DNA of 64,000 nucleotides. Source: Mycolicibacterium porcinum. GTDB lineage: Bacteria; Actinomycetota; Actinomycetes; Mycobacteriales; Mycobacteriaceae. Positions 24,998 to 34,490 of the stretch are shown in pieces. Every line of letters begins with the position of its first letter. Position 1 is the stretch's first letter. Under the pieces are notes generated by a model. That model was not told where the DNA came from. It searched no databases and saw only the letters and a program-made list of their open reading frames with translations. The stretch spans positions 11,389 to 75,388 of the forward strand of contig MSTD01000029.1 in NCBI GenBank assembly GCA_001942045.1, in the 5' to 3' direction. The position numbers and the translations under genes are program-made.

Positions 24998-26485
24998 TTA
25001 CTCGCCAGTAGCGTCGCTGTTGCCGTAAAGATCCGACCGGACGGCGAGCAGCGCCTGCCGTAACGGCGGGATCCGCCGGTCCCGCTGGGCCGCCGCCCGC
25101 GCGGTCGCGATGGCATGTTCTCGCAGCTCGGCATCCATCTCGGCGGTCTTCTCGGCCGCCACCGCCGCCTCGGCTTCCTCACGGGCCGCCAGTTCGGTGG
25201 TGAGCGCAGTCTCGGCGGCCAGGATCCGTTTCGCGACGAGCTCTTCAACCGACGAACGCAGCGTGGTGGTGATCTCCCCGACCCAGCGATCCAGCACCGC
25301 CCGGTCGTGCAACAACCCCCGGGTACCGACCACCCAGATCGCCAGCAGCAGCCCCACCACGGCGCCGACCACCAGGCCCGCCACGGCCAGCCCGGGAGCC
25401 GCACCCGCCAGCACCCTGCTGACCGCCACCGCCACGCCCAGCCCGAAGCCGGCCCCCAACACCAGCATCAGCCGGTTCTCCAGGGTCCGGGATTTCAGCT
25501 GCGGCGACGGCAGCTCCGGCACCCGCGCGGGTGCCGGCGGTTCGGGCGCCATCAACTCGAGCTCGGCGGCCATGCCGCGCAGGTGCGCGGTGACGCCCTC
25601 GTCGACCTCGGCGACCACCTCGTCGGCGCGCTGCCGCGCATAGTCCTCGAATGTGTCGATCCGGCGCCGGCTGACGCCCGCGACGTCCTCCTGCAGTTCG
25701 GTACGCACCGAGTTGCACCGGTTGCGGGCGAAGTAGCCGAGTTGAACCCGGGCCTGCTGCAGTTGGCTACGCAACGCGATGCTGCGTTCGGTGCGGGTCA
25801 GCCGGCGGGCCCTAGCCATCTCGGCGCGACGCTCCCGCAAGACCTCCACCCGGGCCTGACGGTCGGCTCCCGAGCCATCTGCCTCATACCGGCCGATCAC
25901 CGCTTCCAGCCGGGTTTCCCAGGCGCGCAACCTGTTCCGTCGCGCAACATCGGGATCGGCCAGTTGACCGGTGAGTAGGTCGACGAGCTCGTCGAGTTGC
26001 GGCTCACCGAGATCGGGGGCAGCCGCCACACCCACCCACGGCATGCGTTCGTAGCGGGCATCGCGCTCGCCCAGGATCTTCGCGTCGGCGTCCCGCACAT
26101 CACGCCAATCCCGGTGCGTATCGATCTTGGACACCACCCCGATCACCAGATCGGTGTATCGCGTTGCCAAATCGACCAGGGCACAATCTGATTCAGTCAG
26201 CGGCGAGGCCGCCGAAACGACGAACACCACCGCGGCCGGGGCCTCACCCGCCACCAGTTCGGTGGATTCCACGAAGGTGGTCTGCGGCATCCGCTCCCGC
26301 AACGCCGCCATCACGCTCGTCGACCCGGCCAGCCACGGACCGGCCACCAGCACCGCGTCGCGGGTCTCCACCCCCGGCGAGTTCAGGCCCGGATCGATCG
26401 CGGCCACCACGGCGTCGGCTTCCGCGATTTTCGCTTCCCGCGTGCGCGCAATATCTGGCTCCCGCGCCGTGTCCACGTCCGTCAT
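24998..26485 (-). CDS. GTPase-like membrane-associated protein (Rv0210 homologue)
   Basis: A 495-residue protein. Residues 1-175 look like a G-domain: GPWLAGSTSVM in the P-loop position but lacking the GKS/T lysine, FVVSAASPLTESD, and VVSKIDTHRDWRDV as a G4-like [NTS]KxD motif. A long helical region follows, then two adjacent hydrophobic helices (LMLVLGAGFGLGVAVAV; AGLVVGAVVGLLLAIWVV, about 355-400) and a basic, coiled-coil-prone tail. The architecture recalls dynamin-like or YfjP-type membrane GTPases. Gene order matches M. tuberculosis Rv0210 next to pckA. ATGA overlap with the upstream partner implies that the two act together. The degraded P-loop makes GTP hydrolysis doubtful. Confidence 0.7.
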   Translation of the reverse strand: MTDVDTAREPDIARTREAKIAEADAVVAAIDPGLNSPGVETRDAVLVAGPWLAGSTSVMAALRERMPQTTFVESTELVAGEAPAAVVFVVSAASPLTESDCALVDLATRYTDLVIGVVSKIDTHRDWRDVRDADAKILGERDARYERMPWVGVAAAPDLGEPQLDELVDLLTGQLADPDVARRNRLRAWETRLEAVIGRYEADGSGADRQARVEVLRERRAEMARARRLTRTERSIALRSQLQQARVQLGYFARNRCNSVRTELQEDVAGVSRRRIDTFEDYARQRADEVVAEVDEGVTAHLRGMAAELELMAPEPPAPARVPELPSPQLKSRTLENRLMLVLGAGFGLGVAVAVSRVLAGAAPGLAVAGLVVGAVVGLLLAIWVVGTRGLLHDRAVLDRWVGEITTTLRSSVEELVAKRILAAETALTTELAAREEAEAAVAAEKTAEMDAELREHAIATARAAAQRDRRIPPLRQALLAVRSDLYGNSDATGE

Positions 26486-27516
26486 CGTCGGCCACCCGTG
26501 GCCCCCAGCAGCCGCAGAGACCCTCGCACGATGTCGTCACCGCACCGGCGATGCAGCGCGTTCACCGGGCCGTCGCGGTAATACCGCCAACGCCGAGCCC
26601 GACAGAGATGGGCCTGGCGATCGTCCCCGGGATCCACCGTCAGCCCTTCGGCCTGCACGACGTCGACGGCGGCCGCCATCACCGCGATCACCGTGTCATC
26701 GGCGGCCAGAAAGCGTCCCACCGCCGAGCCGCCCACCGCCCGCAGCTCCGCCACTGCCCACCGCACCCGCTGGTACCGGACCGGCGCGGCCGCGGCATCG
26801 ATCGCGGCGACCAGCCGGTCCACCTCGCTCAGCCGTCGCCACAGCCCCGGCAACGACCCGGGGTCCGCACCGCGGCTCAACGCCAGCGTGGTGTGGGCGA
26901 TACCGAACCGGTCGAGATGTTCCAGCAGCTCGGTACGCACCGCGGGCGGCACCCCGTGCCCGCCGGCCACGAAGGAGTCGACCGAGGTCAGATCCGCGGG
27001 CTCGGCGGCCAGCAGCCGCAACGCATCCAACAGGTGCGGCGGAAGCTCCCCGGCCACCGCCAGCAGGGCCACCATCGGCACCACCACCGTGCCCGCCCGC
27101 TGCTGCAGCAGCCGCGCCCTGCGGTGCGCCGTCGCGACCGGGCCGCCCGGCCCGGACCCGGCCAGATCAGCCTTGTTGAGCACCACGACCGCCGGCCGAC
27201 CCGCCCGGCTCAGCTCCGCCAGCAGGGCCTCGTCCTCGGGTTTGAGCACCTCGGCGATGACCAGCACCGTCACGTCGCCGTCCTCGGCGACCTCGAGCCC
27301 CACGCCGGCCAGCGCGGAGGCCACGGCGCTCACACCCACGCCTCGACGCCCGCGCACGTCTACACACAGAGGAGCCGAAACCCGCGCACTGATCTGGGCC
27401 AACCGCGCGTCACCGTCACGGTCGGCAAAGCGTGTGAGCTCGTCTGCGAAAATCTGGCAGCCTTCCCTGCGTGGTGACGGGCGCACCCCCGGGTGTCCCA
27501 CGAAAAATCGTGACAC
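26482..27516 (-). CDS. GTPase-like protein (Rv0209 homologue), partner of the next gene
   Basis: About 344 residues; the start is uncertain (GTG at 27516 used, other in-frame GTGs downstream at the N-terminus, no convincing Shine-Dalgarno). It has a G-domain-like N-half: DVRGRRGVGVSAVASAL at the P-loop place, again without GKS/T, and a good G4 motif VVVLNKADLAG. The C-half is helical with Trp/Arg-rich RARRWRYYRDGPV. No membrane segment is seen, unlike its partner. The pair is encoded with a 4-bp overlap and lies upstream of pckG as in M. tuberculosis Rv0209-Rv0210-Rv0211. Function unknown. Confidence 0.68.
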   Translation of the reverse strand: MSRFFVGHPGVRPSPRREGCQIFADELTRFADRDGDARLAQISARVSAPLCVDVRGRRGVGVSAVASALAGVGLEVAEDGDVTVLVIAEVLKPEDEALLAELSRAGRPAVVVLNKADLAGSGPGGPVATAHRRARLLQQRAGTVVVPMVALLAVAGELPPHLLDALRLLAAEPADLTSVDSFVAGGHGVPPAVRTELLEHLDRFGIAHTTLALSRGADPGSLPGLWRRLSEVDRLVAAIDAAAAPVRYQRVRWAVAELRAVGGSAVGRFLAADDTVIAVMAAAVDVVQAEGLTVDPGDDRQAHLCRARRWRYYRDGPVNALHRRCGDDIVRGSLRLLGATGGRR

Positions 27517-27630
27517 GGCCCGGACGGCCTCGCGAACAGAGGTTTAAGTCCGCACAGCTCGAGGCAACTGTTGGGTATCAATCTCTACCACGATGCGGGC
27601 ACCACGCCGCAGATAAGAGACCATGGACGG

Positions 27631-28410
27631 ATGCACCCGTCCAGGTCCGATGTCGGTGGGCCGGCGCCGGCAGATGAAGCGGCCGACGTGCCGCCCGCCC
27701 AGCCGCACCGCTTTCCCCGGGTGACCAGCTTCCGCACCCGGCGCTCGACGCTGTCGCCGGCCCAGCAGCAGACCTGGGACCGGCTGTGGCCCGAGCTGGG
27801 CATTCAGGCCCGCGACGAGGATTCGACGCCCGTCGTCGACCTCGACACCGAAGCCTGGTTCGGACGCTCCGCGCCGCTGATCCTGGAGATCGGGTCGGGC
27901 ACCGGCACCTCCACCCTGGCCATGGCCCAGGCCGAGCCGGATCTCGACGTGATCGCCGTCGAGGTCTACCGCAAAGGCCTGGCCCAACTGCTCAGCGCGA
28001 TCGACCGGACCGCACAGACCGGGTCCCCCGTCACCAACATCCGCATGGTCCGCGGCGACGGTGTGGACGTGCTGGAGCACATGTTCGGCCCCGGGACCCT
28101 GACCGGCGTGCGGGTGTTCTTCCCGGATCCCTGGCCCAAGGCCCGTCACCACAAGCGCCGTCTGCTGCAGCCGGCCACGGTGGCGCTGATCGCCGACCGG
28201 CTGCGACCCGGCGGAATCCTGCACGCGGCCACCGACCACGCCGGGTATGCCGAGCACATCGCCGAGGTCGGTGACGCCGAACCGCTGCTGCGCCGGGTCG
28301 AGCTGGACGCGGATCTTCCCATATCGGTGGAGCGTCCGGTCACCAAGTACGAACGCAAAGCACTGGCCGGTCCCGACGTCACCGAGTTGGTCTGGGAGAA
28401 ACGGCCATGA
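27631..28410 (+). CDS. trmB: tRNA (guanine-N7)-methyltransferase TrmB
   Basis: Uses S-adenosylmethionine to make m7G in the variable loop of tRNAs. The 259-residue protein has the SAM-binding LILEIGSGTGTSTLAMAQ (motif I, about residues 70-87), VIAVEVYRKGLAQLL, the family hallmark VFFPDPWPKARHHKRR (about 152-167), ATDHAGYAEHI, and the C-terminal TKYERKA that contacts substrate. The ATG at 27631 gives a family-like length; an earlier GTG/ATG would add a poorly conserved tail. It is coupled to the next gene by an ATGA overlap, as in Rv0208c-Rv0207c of M. tuberculosis. Confidence 0.95.
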   Translation: MHPSRSDVGGPAPADEAADVPPAQPHRFPRVTSFRTRRSTLSPAQQQTWDRLWPELGIQARDEDSTPVVDLDTEAWFGRSAPLILEIGSGTGTSTLAMAQAEPDLDVIAVEVYRKGLAQLLSAIDRTAQTGSPVTNIRMVRGDGVDVLEHMFGPGTLTGVRVFFPDPWPKARHHKRRLLQPATVALIADRLRPGGILHAATDHAGYAEHIAEVGDAEPLLRRVELDADLPISVERPVTKYERKALAGPDVTELVWEKRP

Positions 28411-29123
28411 GTGTGACCGAAGACATGCGGGACGAGTCCGCGCAGGCAGAGGCCCGATCCGAGGAGTCCCCCGACTCGGCGGCGATCGCCCCCGCGCGAC
28501 GGGTTCTGCTCGTCTGGGACGCCCCCAATCTGGACATGGGATTGGGTGCGATCCTGGGCGGCCGCCCGACCGCCGCCCACCGTCCCCGGTTCGACGCGCT
28601 GGGTCGCTGGTTGTTGGGATACACGTCCGATCTGGTGGCCGAAGCCGGCGACGATGCGGACGTCTCGCTGGAGCCGGAAGCCACCGTCTTCACCAACATC
28701 GCCCCAGGTAGCGCCGATGTGGTGCGGCCTTGGGTGGAGGCGTTGCGTAACGTGGGATTCGCCGTCTTCGCCAAACCGAAGATCGACGATGACAGCGATG
28801 TCGACAGCGACATGCTCGAGCACATCGCCCTGCGCCGCAGCGAGGGGCTGGCGGCGGTCCTGGTGGCTTCGGCGGACGGACAGGCGTTCCGGCAACCGCT
28901 CGAAGAAATCGCCCGTGAGGGCACTCCCGTGCAGGTGCTCGGATTTCGCGAACATGCGAGCTGGGCGCTAGCGTCGGATACCTTGGAGTTTGTCGATCTG
29001 GAGGACATTCCCGGTGTGTTCCGGGAACCGCTGCCACGGATCGGCCTGGACTCGCTACCCGAGCAGGGCGCATGGCTGCAGCCGTTCCGGCCGCTTTCAT
29101 CGCTACTGACCGCGCGTGTGTAA
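28407..29123 (+). CDS. NYN/PIN-like domain protein (Rv0207c homologue)
   Basis: A 238-residue protein with a NYN (PIN-like) nuclease fold. Acidic residues at the three expected places are visible: LLVWDAPNLDMGLG (about residues 34-47), KIDDDSDVDSDMLEHI (about 130-145) and VLVASADGQAF (about 152-162). Such proteins cleave or process RNA; the immediate trmB neighbour suggests an RNA context. The first 28 residues are acidic and disordered. It ends 59 bp before mmpL3 in the same direction, so it may share a transcript with that essential gene. Confidence 0.8.
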   Translation: MSVTEDMRDESAQAEARSEESPDSAAIAPARRVLLVWDAPNLDMGLGAILGGRPTAAHRPRFDALGRWLLGYTSDLVAEAGDDADVSLEPEATVFTNIAPGSADVVRPWVEALRNVGFAVFAKPKIDDDSDVDSDMLEHIALRRSEGLAAVLVASADGQAFRQPLEEIAREGTPVQVLGFREHASWALASDTLEFVDLEDIPGVFREPLPRIGLDSLPEQGAWLQPFRPLSSLLTARV

Positions 29124-29182
29124 CAACTGAAGACCGCGATATTGAAACAGCGGGTCACACAAGTTTTTAGTTAGGAGCCTAA

Positions 29183-32176
29183 GTGTTCGCCTGGTGGGGT
29201 CGAACGGTGTACCAGTTCAGGTACATCGTCATCGGTGTCATGGTGGCGCTGTGCCTAGGTGGCGGGGTCTACGGAGCCAGTCTCGGCCAGCACGTCACCC
29301 AGAGTGGTTTCTACGACGAGGGCAGCCAGTCTGTCCAGGCGTCGCTGTTGGGTGACGAGGTCTACGGCCGTGACCGCACCAGCCACGTCGTCGCCATCCT
29401 GACGCCGCCGGATGACAAGAAGGTCACCGACAAGGCATGGCAGAAGGAGGTCACCGGCGAGCTCGACAAGGTCGTCGAGGACCATCCGGATCAGGTCCAG
29501 GGCTGGGTCGGCTGGCTGAAGGCGCCCGACAACCCCGCGGTCGCGGCGATGAAGACCGAGGACGGGCGCCACACCTTCATCAGCGTTCCCCTTTTGGGCG
29601 ACGACGACGATGCGATCCTGAAGAACTACCAGGCCGTCGAGGACTCCCTGCAGCAGGTGAATGGCGGCGACATCAAACTCGCCGGCCTCAACCCGCTGGC
29701 CAGCGAGCTCACCGGCACCATCGGCACCGACCAGAAGCGCGCCGAGCTCGCGATCGTGCCGCTGGTGGCCGTGGTGCTGTTCTTCGTCTTCGGTGGCGCA
29801 GTCGCCGCGGCGCTGCCCGCGATCATCGGTGGTCTGACCATCGGCGGTGCATTGGGCATCCTGCGGTTCACCGCCGAGTTCGGCCCGGTGCACTTCTTCG
29901 CGCAGCCGGTCGTGACGATGATGGGCTTCGGTATCGCCATCGACTACGGCCTGTTCATCGTGAGCCGGTTCCGAGAAGAGCTCGCCGAGGGCTATGACAC
30001 CGAGGCCGCAGTACGAAGATCGGTGATGACCTCCGGCCGCACCGTGGCCTTCTCCGCCGTGATCATCGTGGCGTCCTCATTGCCGCTGCTGTTGATCCCG
30101 CTCGGATTCCTCAAGTCGATCACCTACGCCATCATCGCCTCGGTCATGCTGGCGGCGTTCCTGTCGATCACCGTGCTGCCCGCTGTTCTGGGCATCCTGG
30201 GTCCGCGGGTCGACGCCCTGGGCGTGACCACGCTGCTGAAGATCCCGTTCCTGGCCAACTGGCCGTTCTCCCGCCGGATCATCGACTGGTTCGCCGAGAA
30301 GACGCAGAAGACCAAGACCCGCGAAGAAGTCGAGCAGGGTTTCTGGGGCCGGTTGGTCAACGTCGTGATGAAACGGCCAATCGCCTTCGCCACGCCGATT
30401 CTGATCGTGATGACCCTGCTGGTCCTTCCCATCGGCTCGCTCACACTGGCAGGTATCAGCGAGAAGTACCTGCCGCCGGACAACGCGGTGCGCCAGTCGC
30501 AGGAGCAGTTCGACAAGCTCTTCCCGGGTTTCCGCACCGAGCAGATCACGCTGGTGATGCAGCGCCAAGACGGCGAGCCGATCACCGACGCCCAGATCGC
30601 CGACATGCGCGCCAAGGCGATGACCGTCAAGGGCTTCACCGATCCGGACAACAATCCGGACGCCATGTGGAAGGAGCGCGCGGCCACCGACAGCGGTTCT
30701 AAGGACAAGTCGGTCCGCGTGATCCAGAACGGCCTGGTCAACCGTGGCGACGCGGCGACGAACATTTCGGACCTGCGGGCGCTGCAGCCTCCACACGGCA
30801 TCGACGTGTTCGTCGGCGGTACCCCGGCCCTGGAACAGGACTCGATCCATAGCCTGTTCTCCCGGCTGCCGCTGATGGTGACGATCCTGGTCATCACCAC
30901 CACGGTGCTGATGTTCCTGGCGTTCGGATCGATCGTGCTACCGGTCAAGGCGGCGTTGATGAGTGCCCTGACGCTCGGTTCGACGATGGGCATCCTGACC
31001 TGGATGTTCGTCGACGGCCACGGTTCAGGGATATTGAACTACACGCCACAGCCACTGATGGCACCGATGATCGGTCTGATCATCGCCGTCATCTGGGGTC
31101 TGTCCACCGACTACGAGGTGTTCCTGGTCTCCCGCATGGTGGAGGCCCGCGAACGCGGCATGTCCACGGCCGAGGCCATCCGCATCGGTACGGCGACCAC
31201 CGGTCGTCTGATCACCGGTGCCGCCCTGGTCCTGGCAGTGGTGGCAGGTGCATTCGCCTTCTCCGATCTGGTGATGATGAAGTACCTGGCGTTCGGTCTG
31301 CTGATCGCCCTGCTGCTGGACGCCACGGTCATCCGAATGTTCCTGGTGCCGGCCATCATGAAGCTGCTCGGCGACGATTGCTGGTGGGCGCCGCACTGGA
31401 TGAAGGTCGTGCAGCAGAAGATGGGTCTCGGCGAGACCGAGCTGCCCGACGAGCGCAAGCGTCCGATGGGTCAGGAGTCCAATGAGGACCCGCGCGCCCT
31501 CGCCGGCGTCGGCGCCCTGCCGGCACCGCGGCCGCACGATCCGACCCATCCTGCCCCGCCCGAGCCCATGCGCCCGCAGATGCCGCGGACCAACGCGCCG
31601 TCGGCCGCAGGCACCGCCCGGATCAGCCCGCCCCAGGCACAGCCGCGCCAGCAGCCCAATCAGGAGCCGGCCACCACGCGGTTCGCCGCGGCCCGCAACG
31701 CCGTGCGCAACGCAGTGAATACGGCGGTCAACACGGTCAACTCCGCGACGGGGAACACCAACGCGAACACCGAGCGCACGCCGCAGCCGACCGGACGTCC
31801 TGCGGGTGGCCCGCCGGCTCCCCCGCGACGCGAAGACCGTGAGATCGAATCGTGGTTGGGTGCGCTGCGCGGCGGTCCGGCCACGGGCGGCCCGTCCAAC
31901 GGCACTCCGCCTCCGCCTCCGCCTCCTGCCCCGGCGCCGCGGCCGTCAGCGGACGCCACCCGAGCGATGCCGCAGCAGCGTCCGCCCGCCGGTGGTGGGA
32001 ATGCGCCGACGACGGCGTTCAACGCACAGCGCCCGGGCCCGGGACCGGGACCGAATCCACGCCAGCGGGATCAGGATCCGTCGACCCAGAAGTTCAATCC
32101 CCGCGACAACGAGCCTCCGCGTCGCGGCGGTGGGATGAGCGCGCAGGATCTGCTGCGTCGCGAAGGCCGACTGTAA
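29183..32176 (+). CDS. mmpL3: Trehalose monomycolate transporter MmpL3
   Basis: Essential inner-membrane RND transporter that moves trehalose monomycolate across the membrane for mycolic-acid cell wall assembly; target of SQ109 and many other inhibitors. The 997-residue protein opens MFAWWGRTVYQFRYIVIG and shows the two proton-relay pairs in GIAIDYGLFIVSRFREE (D254/Y255) and LSTDYEVFLVSRMVEA (D643/Y644). Two periplasmic porter domains are present (about 35-180 and 430-560). From about 750 on is a long Pro/Ala/Gln/Gly-rich cytoplasmic tail, as in other MmpL3s. The GTG at 29183 follows TTAGGAG. Position next to trmB-Rv0207c-like genes and an AI-2E permease matches the Rv0206c locus. Confidence 0.98.
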   Translation: MFAWWGRTVYQFRYIVIGVMVALCLGGGVYGASLGQHVTQSGFYDEGSQSVQASLLGDEVYGRDRTSHVVAILTPPDDKKVTDKAWQKEVTGELDKVVEDHPDQVQGWVGWLKAPDNPAVAAMKTEDGRHTFISVPLLGDDDDAILKNYQAVEDSLQQVNGGDIKLAGLNPLASELTGTIGTDQKRAELAIVPLVAVVLFFVFGGAVAAALPAIIGGLTIGGALGILRFTAEFGPVHFFAQPVVTMMGFGIAIDYGLFIVSRFREELAEGYDTEAAVRRSVMTSGRTVAFSAVIIVASSLPLLLIPLGFLKSITYAIIASVMLAAFLSITVLPAVLGILGPRVDALGVTTLLKIPFLANWPFSRRIIDWFAEKTQKTKTREEVEQGFWGRLVNVVMKRPIAFATPILIVMTLLVLPIGSLTLAGISEKYLPPDNAVRQSQEQFDKLFPGFRTEQITLVMQRQDGEPITDAQIADMRAKAMTVKGFTDPDNNPDAMWKERAATDSGSKDKSVRVIQNGLVNRGDAATNISDLRALQPPHGIDVFVGGTPALEQDSIHSLFSRLPLMVTILVITTTVLMFLAFGSIVLPVKAALMSALTLGSTMGILTWMFVDGHGSGILNYTPQPLMAPMIGLIIAVIWGLSTDYEVFLVSRMVEARERGMSTAEAIRIGTATTGRLITGAALVLAVVAGAFAFSDLVMMKYLAFGLLIALLLDATVIRMFLVPAIMKLLGDDCWWAPHWMKVVQQKMGLGETELPDERKRPMGQESNEDPRALAGVGALPAPRPHDPTHPAPPEPMRPQMPRTNAPSAAGTARISPPQAQPRQQPNQEPATTRFAAARNAVRNAVNTAVNTVNSATGNTNANTERTPQPTGRPAGGPPAPPRREDREIESWLGALRGGPATGGPSNGTPPPPPPPAPAPRPSADATRAMPQQRPPAGGGNAPTTAFNAQRPGPGPGPNPRQRDQDPSTQKFNPRDNEPPRRGGGMSAQDLLRREGRL

Positions 32177-32183
32177 GAACCGG

Positions 32184-33323
32184 CTAATCCCGGTCCGGCA
32201 GGTCGTCGGCAGGGGCCTGGATGAGGACGCTGTCCTCATCCTCCTGCCGGGCTTCTTCGGCGTCCGGGTCCTCGGCCAGCAGCACTCGGGTCGCGCTGTT
32301 GATGAAGGCCACCGTCGGCACCGCGAGGAGGGCGCCGACGATGCCGGCCAGCACGCCGCCGCCCGCGATGGCCAACACCACGGCCAACGGGTGGATCGAC
32401 ACGGCACGGCCCATCACCAGCGGTTGCAGCACGTGGCCTTCCAGCTGCTGCACCGCGATGATCAGCCCGAGAGTGATCAGGGCGTAGACGAACCCCTTGG
32501 CCAGCAGCGCCACCACCACTGCCAGGAATCCGGCGACGACGGCACCGACCAGCGGGATGAACGCGCCCATGAACACCAGCGACGCCAGCGGCAGCGCGAG
32601 TGGGATCCCCATGATGGCCAAGCCCGTGCCGATGCCGACCGCGTCGACCAGGGCCACCAGGAACGTAGCCCGCATGTAGCCGCCCAGCGAGTGAAAGCCG
32701 GCCCGTCCGGCGTCGCGCACCCGGTCCCGCACATGGATCGGGAACACCTTGGTGACGAACGCGAAGATGCTGCGCCCACCCTGCAGCAGGAAGATCAGGG
32801 TGAACAGCACCAGCAGCGCGCCGGTGAGCAGTTCGGTGAGGGTGCCCGCGGTGGACAACGCCCCGGTGGTGAGCTTCTCCTGGTTGCGCTGCAACGCTTC
32901 GATCGCGGTGTTGCCCGCCTGGTCGATCTGTTCCTTGCTCAGCTGGAGCGGTCCGTTGATCAGCCAGTTGCGCAGCCCGTCGATGCTTCGGGTCACCTGT
33001 TCCACGAGTTGCGGTGCACCCTCGATGAATTGGGAGATGACGAAACTCAGGATGCCGCCGACGACGGCGAAACTGGCCAGCAGCACCAGTGCCACGGCAG
33101 CTCCGCGCGGCGCGCCCCGGCGGTCCATGAAGTCGACCGCGGGCAGCAGCAAAGCCGCCACCATGGTGGCCAGAGCCACCGGCACCACGATCACCTCAAG
33201 GCGCTTGACCAGCCACAGCAACGCCACGACCGCGGCCAAGATGACCAGCAGCCGCCATGACCAGGCCGCGACCTTACGTACGAACGGGGTGACGGCCTCA
33301 TCGGCAAAATGATCCGGTGACAT
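32184..33323 (-). CDS. AI-2E family transporter/permease (Rv0205 homologue)
   Basis: A 379-residue membrane protein with about eight hydrophobic helices. It has the family features: the N-terminal helix pair around [18 protein letters not shown], an extended helical middle ([19 protein letters not shown]), and the C-terminal run [35 protein letters not shown] and [20 protein letters not shown]. The acidic tail (ADDLPDRD) is cytoplasmic. The family name is historical; roles include solute/proton antiport and cell-division support, and none can be assigned here. It is convergent with mmpL3, 7 bp apart. Confidence 0.9.
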   Translation of the reverse strand: MSPDHFADEAVTPFVRKVAAWSWRLLVILAAVVALLWLVKRLEVIVVPVALATMVAALLLPAVDFMDRRGAPRGAAVALVLLASFAVVGGILSFVISQFIEGAPQLVEQVTRSIDGLRNWLINGPLQLSKEQIDQAGNTAIEALQRNQEKLTTGALSTAGTLTELLTGALLVLFTLIFLLQGGRSIFAFVTKVFPIHVRDRVRDAGRAGFHSLGGYMRATFLVALVDAVGIGTGLAIMGIPLALPLASLVFMGAFIPLVGAVVAGFLAVVVALLAKGFVYALITLGLIIAVQQLEGHVLQPLVMGRAVSIHPLAVVLAIAGGGVLAGIVGALLAVPTVAFINSATRVLLAEDPDAEEARQEDEDSVLIQAPADDLPDRD

Positions 33324-33382
33324 GTCGGTAGCCTAATGCGGCGCGCCGCCACAACCGGCGATGTCCTTGCGACCTGCGCGGT

Positions 33383-33388
33383 TACCCT
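33383..33388 (+). promoter_or_regulatory. -10 box, leaderless start at 33396
   Basis: TACCCT followed by exactly 7 nt and GTG; the spacing expected for a leaderless mycobacterial mRNA. Confidence 0.55.
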
Positions 33389-33395
33389 GTATGGC

Positions 33396-34481
33396 GTGTC
33401 ACACGACGCGCCGGCCGACACGGCTCGGGCCCGGGCCGGCTCCACGCGCGGTAGGTACTGGTGGGCGCGATGGGTGGTCATCGCACTCGCAGTCACCGTG
33501 CTCGCCGTCGAGGTGACCCTGGTCTGGGATCAGCTGGCGAAAGCCTGGCGCAGTCTGCTGACCGCGAACGGCTGGCGGGTGCTGGCGGCGGTCGGCGCCG
33601 CGATGGCGTCGATGCACAGCTTCGCCCAGATCCAGCGGACGCTGCTGCGCTCGGCCGGGGTGCCCGTCAAACAGTGGCGCTCGGAGGCCGCGTTCTACGC
33701 AGGTAACGCCCTGTCGACCACGATGCCGGGCGGGCCGGTGCTCTCGGCGACCTTCGTCTACCGCCAGCAACGCATCTGGGGTGCCTCGCCGTTGGTGGCC
33801 TCCTGGCAGCTGGTGATGTCGGGGGTGCTGCAGGTCGTCGGCCTGGCGCTGCTGGGCCTCGGCGGCGCACTTCTGCTCGGGGCCAGCAAAAACCCACTGT
33901 CGCTGATCTTTTCGCTCGGCGCGTTCCTGGCGATCATCCTGCTGGCCCAGGCCGTGGCCACCAGGCCCGAGCTGATCGACGGCATCGGGGTCAAGGTGCT
34001 GTCGTGGGTGAACTCGTTGCGCGGCAAGCCCTCTGACGTCGGGCTGGCCAAGTGGCGCGAGATCCTGCAGCAGCTGGAATCGGTCAGCCTGGGCCGCCGC
34101 GAGCTGGCGGTGGCGTTCAGCTGGTCGATGTTCAACTGGATTGCCGACGTGGCCTGCCTGGCGTTCGCCTGCTATGCCGCCGGTGGTCATCCGTCACTGG
34201 CCGGGGTCACCGTCGCCTACGCCGCGGCCCGCGCGGTGGGGTCTATCCCGTTGATGCCGGGCGGCCTCCTCGTGGTGGAGGCGGTACTGGTGCCCGGGCT
34301 GGTCTCCTCCGGACTGACGCTGGCCTCTGCCATCTCGGCGATGCTCATCTACCGGCTGGTCAGCTGGATCTTCATCTCGGCGATCGGCTGGGTGGTGTTC
34401 TTTTTCATGTTCCGCACCGAGAAGGACCTGGATCCAGACGCGGGCCCAGGCAAAAATCCCCCTCCCGAATCCCAGCGCTAG
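33396..34481 (+). CDS. Lysylphosphatidylglycerol synthase TM-region/UPF0104 membrane protein (Rv0204c homologue)
   Basis: A 361-residue integral membrane protein resembling the flippase-like transmembrane half of MprF (LPG_synthase_TM, UPF0104), without the synthase domain. Helices start at WWARWVVIALAVTVLAVEV. The conserved loop AFYAGNALSTTMPGGPVLSA (about 97-116) and AYAAARAVGSIPLMPGGLLV (about 283-302) are family signatures. It may translocate a lipid in the inner membrane. The GTG at 33396 is chosen over longer frames because of the TACCCT-N7-GTG leaderless pattern. It is divergent from the AI-2E gene and is followed 9 bp later by an M23-like lipoprotein gene. Confidence 0.85.
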   Translation: MSHDAPADTARARAGSTRGRYWWARWVVIALAVTVLAVEVTLVWDQLAKAWRSLLTANGWRVLAAVGAAMASMHSFAQIQRTLLRSAGVPVKQWRSEAAFYAGNALSTTMPGGPVLSATFVYRQQRIWGASPLVASWQLVMSGVLQVVGLALLGLGGALLLGASKNPLSLIFSLGAFLAIILLAQAVATRPELIDGIGVKVLSWVNSLRGKPSDVGLAKWREILQQLESVSLGRRELAVAFSWSMFNWIADVACLAFACYAAGGHPSLAGVTVAYAAARAVGSIPLMPGGLLVVEAVLVPGLVSSGLTLASAISAMLIYRLVSWIFISAIGWVVFFFMFRTEKDLDPDAGPGKNPPPESQR

Positions 34482-34490
34482 GAGTCGTAC

